Shown here one piece after another: positions 60,500 through 64,000 of a stretch of 64,000 bases of DNA. Location of the stretch: assembly GCF_037572775.1 (NCBI RefSeq), contig NZ_JBBHKA010000001.1:2604001-2668000 (forward strand), written 5' to 3'. The translations under genes were made by a program, and so were the position numbers. The notes under the pieces are model-generated. The model did not search any database. It saw nothing but the letters and a program-made list of their open reading frames with translations, and was not told where the DNA came from. Source of the stretch: Ramlibacter sp. PS4R-6. GTDB taxonomy: Bacteria > Pseudomonadota > Gammaproteobacteria > Burkholderiales > Burkholderiaceae_C. Each line of letters begins with the position of its first letter. The stretch's first letter is position 1.

Positions 60500-61303
60500 A
60501 TGACGGCCGATGCCTTCGAGATGAAGATGCTGCGCGCCGACGGGCACGTCGTGCGCGTCGGCCGCCGCCGGGGTGCGGGCGAAGGCCCGCCGCTGCTGCT
60601 GTTCAACGGCATCGGCGCCAACATCGAGCTGTTCGAGCCGCTGGCCCGGCGCCTGCCGGGACGCGAGGTAATCACCTTCGACATTCCCGGTGTCGGCCAT
60701 TCGCTGTTGCCCGCCTTGCCGTACCGCCTGGGCGGCATCGCGCGGCTGGCGGCCGGCATCCTGGACCACTACGGCCACGAACGCTGCGACGCGCTCGGCG
60801 TCTCCTGGGGCGGGGCGGCTGCGCAGCAGTTCGCGCGCAGCCAGCCCGCCCGGTGCCGGCGCCTGATCCTGGCCGCCACCTGCGCCGGCATGGCCATGGT
60901 GCCGGCCACGCCCAACATCCTGTGGATGATGGCGACGCCGCGGCGCTACATCGACCCCGCCTACGCGCAGCGCTTCGCCGGCACGCTGTACGGCGGCGAC
61001 TTCCGCGCCGACCCGCAGCTCGCGGCAGGCCTGCACCAGCACGTGCGCTGGCAATCGCGCATGGGCTACTACCTGCAGATCGCCGCGGTCGCCGGCTGGA
61101 CCAGCATCCACTGGCTGCATGCCCTGGAGCAGCCCACGCTTGTCATGCACGGCACGGACGACCCGCTGGTGCCGCCGGCCAACGCCCACCTCATGCACGC
61201 GCTGATCCCGCGCAGCGAGCTGATGCTGCTCGATTGCGGGCACATGTTCCTGCTCACGCGCGCCGAAGCCTGCGCGCGGGCGATCCACGACTTCCTCCAC
61301 TAG
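60500..61303 (+). CDS. phaZ: Intracellular PHA depolymerase-like alpha/beta hydrolase
   Basis: The 267-residue alpha/beta hydrolase has the nucleophile elbow GVSWGG (Ser102) and a typical oxyanion FNGIGANIELFEPLARRL. An Asp in MHGTDDPLVP and a His in DCGHMF complete the triad. The overall pattern is that of medium-chain-length poly(3-hydroxyalkanoate) depolymerase (PhaZ). It degrades stored polymer. It sits with a PHA synthase-like gene and a MaoC hydratase, which supports the assignment over a generic esterase. It follows the LivK-type gene by three bases. Confidence 0.8.
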   Translation: MTADAFEMKMLRADGHVVRVGRRRGAGEGPPLLLFNGIGANIELFEPLARRLPGREVITFDIPGVGHSLLPALPYRLGGIARLAAGILDHYGHERCDALGVSWGGAAAQQFARSQPARCRRLILAATCAGMAMVPATPNILWMMATPRRYIDPAYAQRFAGTLYGGDFRADPQLAAGLHQHVRWQSRMGYYLQIAAVAGWTSIHWLHALEQPTLVMHGTDDPLVPPANAHLMHALIPRSELMLLDCGHMFLLTRAEACARAIHDFLH

Positions 61304-61316
61304 CCCCCGCCACGCC

Positions 61317-61775
61317 ATGAAACCCCTCACGCCTGCATCGCTGGCCGCGCGCATCGGCCAGGCCTTCGACCCCTCGCACTGGATCACGCTGGACCAGGGC
61401 CGCATCGACGACTTCGCCGTGTGCACCGGCGACGCGCAATGGATCCACGTGGACATCGACCGAGCCGAGCGCGAGAGCCCCTTCGGCGGGACGATCGCGC
61501 ACGGGTTCCTGACGCTGTCGCTCACGGCCACGACCTTCCAGGACATCGTGCTGCAGCACGTGGCGGCGCGGCAGGTCGTCAACTACGGGCTGGACAAGGT
61601 CCGCTTCGTCGCCCCGGTGCGAGCCGGCCGGCGCGTGCGCAACCGCATCCGCATCATCGACGTGGTGGAGAAAGGGCCGGGCTGCCACCTGCTCACCACG
61701 GAACACACGATCGAGATCGAGAACGAGCCCAAGCCGGCGCTGGTGGCGATCTCGCTCGTGTACCTGATGGACTGA
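61317..61775 (+). CDS. MaoC-type (R)-specific enoyl-CoA hydratase
   Basis: The 152-residue hot-dog-fold protein has the hydratase catalytic region FAVCTGDAQWIHVDIDRAERE (Asp/His dyad), FGGTIAHGFLTLSL and an NYGLDKVRFVAPVRAG segment, all typical of the MaoC/PhaJ family. It converts trans-2-enoyl-CoA to (R)-3-hydroxyacyl-CoA, the precursor for PHA synthase. In this operon it links beta-oxidation to polymer formation. Length fits the single-domain PhaJ type. It is followed by the synthase after four bases. Confidence 0.87.
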   Translation: MKPLTPASLAARIGQAFDPSHWITLDQGRIDDFAVCTGDAQWIHVDIDRAERESPFGGTIAHGFLTLSLTATTFQDIVLQHVAARQVVNYGLDKVRFVAPVRAGRRVRNRIRIIDVVEKGPGCHLLTTEHTIEIENEPKPALVAISLVYLMD

Positions 61776-61779
61776 CGCG

Positions 61780-63525
61780 ATGGGAACGACACGCACCTTG
61801 CGCGAAGCCGCGGCCGCCACCGGCGGCAAGGCGATGCGTACCGCCGCCGAATGGACCGAGCTGGTCGCGAGCGCGGTGGACAACACGCTCACGTTCAACC
61901 CGCTGCTGGGCGTGCGCCGGCGCGACGTGGCCGAGTCGGCTGCCGCGCTCGCCCGCGTCATCGCGGCCGCCCCGCGGCGCAACAGCACGCATGCGGCGCG
62001 CCTGCTGCGCGAGCTGCGCGAGATCGCCGGCGGCAGTTCGGCGATCGCCGCCGACCCGAAGGACCGCCGCTTCGCCGACCCGGCGTGGCAGGGCAACCCC
62101 TTCCACAAGCGGCTGCTGCAAACCTACCTGGCGACGCAGGGCATGCTGGGCCGCGCGGTGGACGAATCGTCCCTGGACGAGCGCACCAAGGCCCGCGCGC
62201 GGTTCTTCACGTCGCTGGCGTGGGATGCGATGGCGCCCTCGAACTGGCTATTGGGCAACCCGGCCGCCCTGCGCAAGACCGTGGAATCGGGCGGCCGCAA
62301 CGTGTGGCAGGGCGCGCGCCACATGGTCGACGACCTCCTGCACAACGACGGCATGCCCACGCAGGTGGACGCCTCGCCGTACAAGGTGGGCGAGAACATC
62401 GCGACGACGCCGGGCCAGGTCGTGCTGCGGCACGAGATGTTCGAATTGATCCAGTACGCGCCGTCGACGCCGAAGGTGCACGCACGGCCGCTCATCATGT
62501 CGCCGCCGCAGGTCAACAAGTACTACGCGATCGACCTGACGCCCGAGAAGAGCCTGGCGAAATGGGCCGTCGATTCGGGCATCCAGTTCTTCGTAATCAG
62601 CTGGCGCAACCCCACGGTGGAACACGGCCACTGGGGCCTGGACGACTACGTGCTGGCGCTCGACGCCGCGGTGGAAGCGGCGAAGGCCATCACGGGCAGC
62701 GCCGACGTGAACATGTGGGGCTCGTGCTCCGGCGGCATGACGCTCGCAGCGTACCTGGGGTGGCTGGCCGCGCGCGGCGAGGAGAAGGTCGCCCACGTCA
62801 CGTGGGCCGTCTGCATCCTGGACACGCACGACGCCTTCGGCGACGGCGCGCTGGGCATCTTCAACACGCCGTCGACGCTGGGCGCGGCCAAGGCGCGCTC
62901 GCGGCGGCGCGGCATCGTCACGGGCCGCGAGATGGCGTCGATGTTCGCCTGGCTGCGTTCCAACGACCTGGTGTGGAATTACTGGGTCAACAACTACCTC
63001 ATGGGCAACAAGCCGCCCGCGCACGACATCCTGGCCTGGAACAGCGACAACACCGCGCTGCCGGGGCGCTTCCATTGCGACCTGCTGGAGCTGCTGGAAC
63101 ACAACCCCTACCGCAACCCGGGCAAGCTCGAAGTCGCCGGCGAGGCCATCGACATGCGCCGCGTCAAGGCCGGCGCGTACGTGATCGCCGGCACGAACGA
63201 CCACATCACGCCCTGGCGCGCCTGCTATCGCACCGCACGCATGTTCGGGCCGAATTCGCGCTTCGTGCTGGCCAACGCGGGCCACCTGCAAAGCCTGGTG
63301 AACCCGCCGGGGCAGGGCAAGGCCTTCTACATGTCGGGGCCGGCTTCGAAGGCGGATGCCGATGCGTGGCTGCAGTCGGCGAAGCGCGAGGAGGGCAGCT
63401 GGTGGCCGGATTGGCGGGTGTGGATCCAGCGCCGCTCGGGCCCGCGGGTGGAAGCGCCTGTGAGGCTGGGATCGCGCCGCTACAAGCCCTTGGGCGCGGC
63501 GCCCGGCACCTACGTGCTGGAATGA
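61780..63525 (+). CDS. phaC: Class II-like poly(3-hydroxyalkanoate) synthase
   Basis: The 581-residue protein has the PHA synthase active site with Cys316 in GSCSGG, Asp474 in GTNDHITPW and His502 in NAGHLQSL, the normal catalytic triad. The GxCSGG lipase box and the segment RPLIMSPPQVNKYYAIDL followed by VDSGIQFFVISWRNP are closer to class II (medium-chain-length) than to class I synthases. The N-terminal domain (about 1-200) is as usual. It polymerises (R)-3-hydroxyacyl-CoA. It ends an operon of depolymerase, hydratase and synthase and is followed by a strong terminator. Confidence 0.92.
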   Translation: MGTTRTLREAAAATGGKAMRTAAEWTELVASAVDNTLTFNPLLGVRRRDVAESAAALARVIAAAPRRNSTHAARLLRELREIAGGSSAIAADPKDRRFADPAWQGNPFHKRLLQTYLATQGMLGRAVDESSLDERTKARARFFTSLAWDAMAPSNWLLGNPAALRKTVESGGRNVWQGARHMVDDLLHNDGMPTQVDASPYKVGENIATTPGQVVLRHEMFELIQYAPSTPKVHARPLIMSPPQVNKYYAIDLTPEKSLAKWAVDSGIQFFVISWRNPTVEHGHWGLDDYVLALDAAVEAAKAITGSADVNMWGSCSGGMTLAAYLGWLAARGEEKVAHVTWAVCILDTHDAFGDGALGIFNTPSTLGAAKARSRRRGIVTGREMASMFAWLRSNDLVWNYWVNNYLMGNKPPAHDILAWNSDNTALPGRFHCDLLELLEHNPYRNPGKLEVAGEAIDMRRVKAGAYVIAGTNDHITPWRACYRTARMFGPNSRFVLANAGHLQSLVNPPGQGKAFYMSGPASKADADAWLQSAKREEGSWWPDWRVWIQRRSGPRVEAPVRLGSRRYKPLGAAPGTYVLE

Positions 63526-63550
63526 CAAGGGCGGCTGGGCCGCCCTTGTC
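63524..63550. terminator. Bidirectional terminator after the PHA synthase
   Basis: The 12-bp stem GACAAGGGCGGC/GCCGCCCTTGTC has the loop TGG. It overlaps the TGA of the synthase gene and lies three bases from the stop of the opposite-strand small gene. T-rich sequence (GTTTC) follows on the plus strand only briefly. Confidence 0.7.
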
Positions 63551-63553
63551 GTT

Positions 63554-63805
63554 TCAGGCCCGCGCCGCGGGCAGGTCCATCCGTTCGATCAGCCCCATCT
63601 CCAGCAGCGAGGCGATGCTGCGCATCAGCGAAACCGGCGGGAAGAAGTGGCGCAGCTCCAGCTCCCACGCGCCACGCCGGCACAGCATCAGCAGGTCGTA
63701 GAGGTAGGGCGAGCGGCCCGCGATCACCTCGTCGACGCCGGGCAGCTGCGCCTTTTCCGTGGCGCGGTAGTAGTTGGACCAGAAGGGGGTCGTCTGCTTG
63801 CTCAT
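63554..63805 (-). CDS. Small hypothetical protein, 83 residues
   Basis: ATG 63805 has a good ribosome site GAAGGAGA seven bases upstream. The protein (MSKQTTPFWSNYYRATEKAQLPGVDEV...) has no signal peptide. It has a compact all-helix pattern with a W/Y/F-rich core and an RRGAWELELRHFFPPVSLMRSIASLLEMGLIERM end that could form a winged-helix-like unit. It is next to the PHA operon and convergent with it; phasins and PhaR are usually larger and different. I do not recognise it. The upstream 63806-64000 holds no further gene. Confidence 0.7.
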   Translation of the reverse strand: MSKQTTPFWSNYYRATEKAQLPGVDEVIAGRSPYLYDLLMLCRRGAWELELRHFFPPVSLMRSIASLLEMGLIERMDLPAARA

Positions 63806-64000
63806 CGCTGTCTCCTTCGCATGTCGTACCCGATGGCTGCACTTTGGACGCCGCGGCGACAAGCCGCAAAGCGTGTCGCGCTGCCTACACCAACCGTCGT
63901 CCAAGCGACAGCCTCCCGGGCCCCGTGCATGTCCGCGGCCCGACAAAGTTGGCTTGTTGCGCCGCGGAAACCGAGGATCGCGGGGTTACGATTGACGCAA
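63806..64000. other. Intergenic region at the right edge
   Basis: These 195 bp upstream of the 83-residue gene carry no clear gene, terminator or repeat. The promoter for the small gene must lie here; no convincing -35/-10 pair was found. The next gene is outside the window. Confidence 0.6.

Overview
The window looks like a chromosomal segment of a high-GC Betaproteobacterium, most likely order Burkholderiales, family Comamonadaceae (Ramlibacter/Variovorax-like). This is inferred from gene order (msbA with LPS glycosyltransferases, tolB-pal-cpoB, dapC-dapD-pilU-dapE-prmB, smc-zipA-ligA, glnD-map with divergent purL), from strong GC3 bias, and from the protein families. Genes are packed tightly, and ATGA or TGATG stop/start overlaps are common. 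There is no integrase, transposase gene or CRISPR array. All stretches without a gene are shorter than 300 bp.

Layout. 1-6.4 kb: LPS/core and O-antigen export and glycosyltransfer (GT-B enzyme, GT9, MsbA, WaaL-like ligase, two GT2 enzymes). 6.4-10 kb: tolB-pal-cpoB envelope module, tcdA and tRNA-Lys(UUU). 10-11.7 kb: four small genes of unknown function. 11.7-20.6 kb: an ABC-F ATPase, a UbiB-family kinase, then prmB and the succinylase lysine/DAP genes with a PilU-like motor ATPase among them. 20.7-24 kb: a lipoprotein, a YiiX-like lipoprotein hydrolase, an AlkB-type hydroxylase and a DUF72 protein whose convergent 3' ends are both built from a 268-bp inverted-repeat element. 24.2-30.8 kb: smc-zipA-ligA. 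30.8-34.6 kb: a five-gene operon of two PhnD-like binding proteins and three cytochromes, with its own promoter and an upstream palindrome. 34.9-45.4 kb: def, two tandem GT-B paralogues, glnD, map, purL and a membrane acyltransferase-like protein. 45.4-51.1 kb: a PQQ-type propeller pair, a PpiC-type isomerase, bolA, yciB, msrB and selO.

51.2-57.7 kb is the most interesting region: a FeeM/GNAT-like acyltransferase gene interrupted by an A8 frameshift, a CqsS/PhcS-like membrane phosphorelay kinase, a REC-histidine kinase protein, a convergent fatty-acid desaturase and an AraC-type regulator. Together they look like a lipid-signal synthesis and sensing (quorum-sensing-like) locus. 57.8-63.8 kb: two tandem Crp/Fnr paralogues diverge from a LivK-type binding protein and a PHA operon (depolymerase, MaoC hydratase, class II-like PHA synthase), followed by a small conserved-looking gene.

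Several genes have a -10-like hexamer only 6-10 nt before the start codon and no Shine-Dalgarno sequence, which suggests many leaderless or very short-leader transcripts. All functional assignments rest on motifs read by eye; no database search was run.
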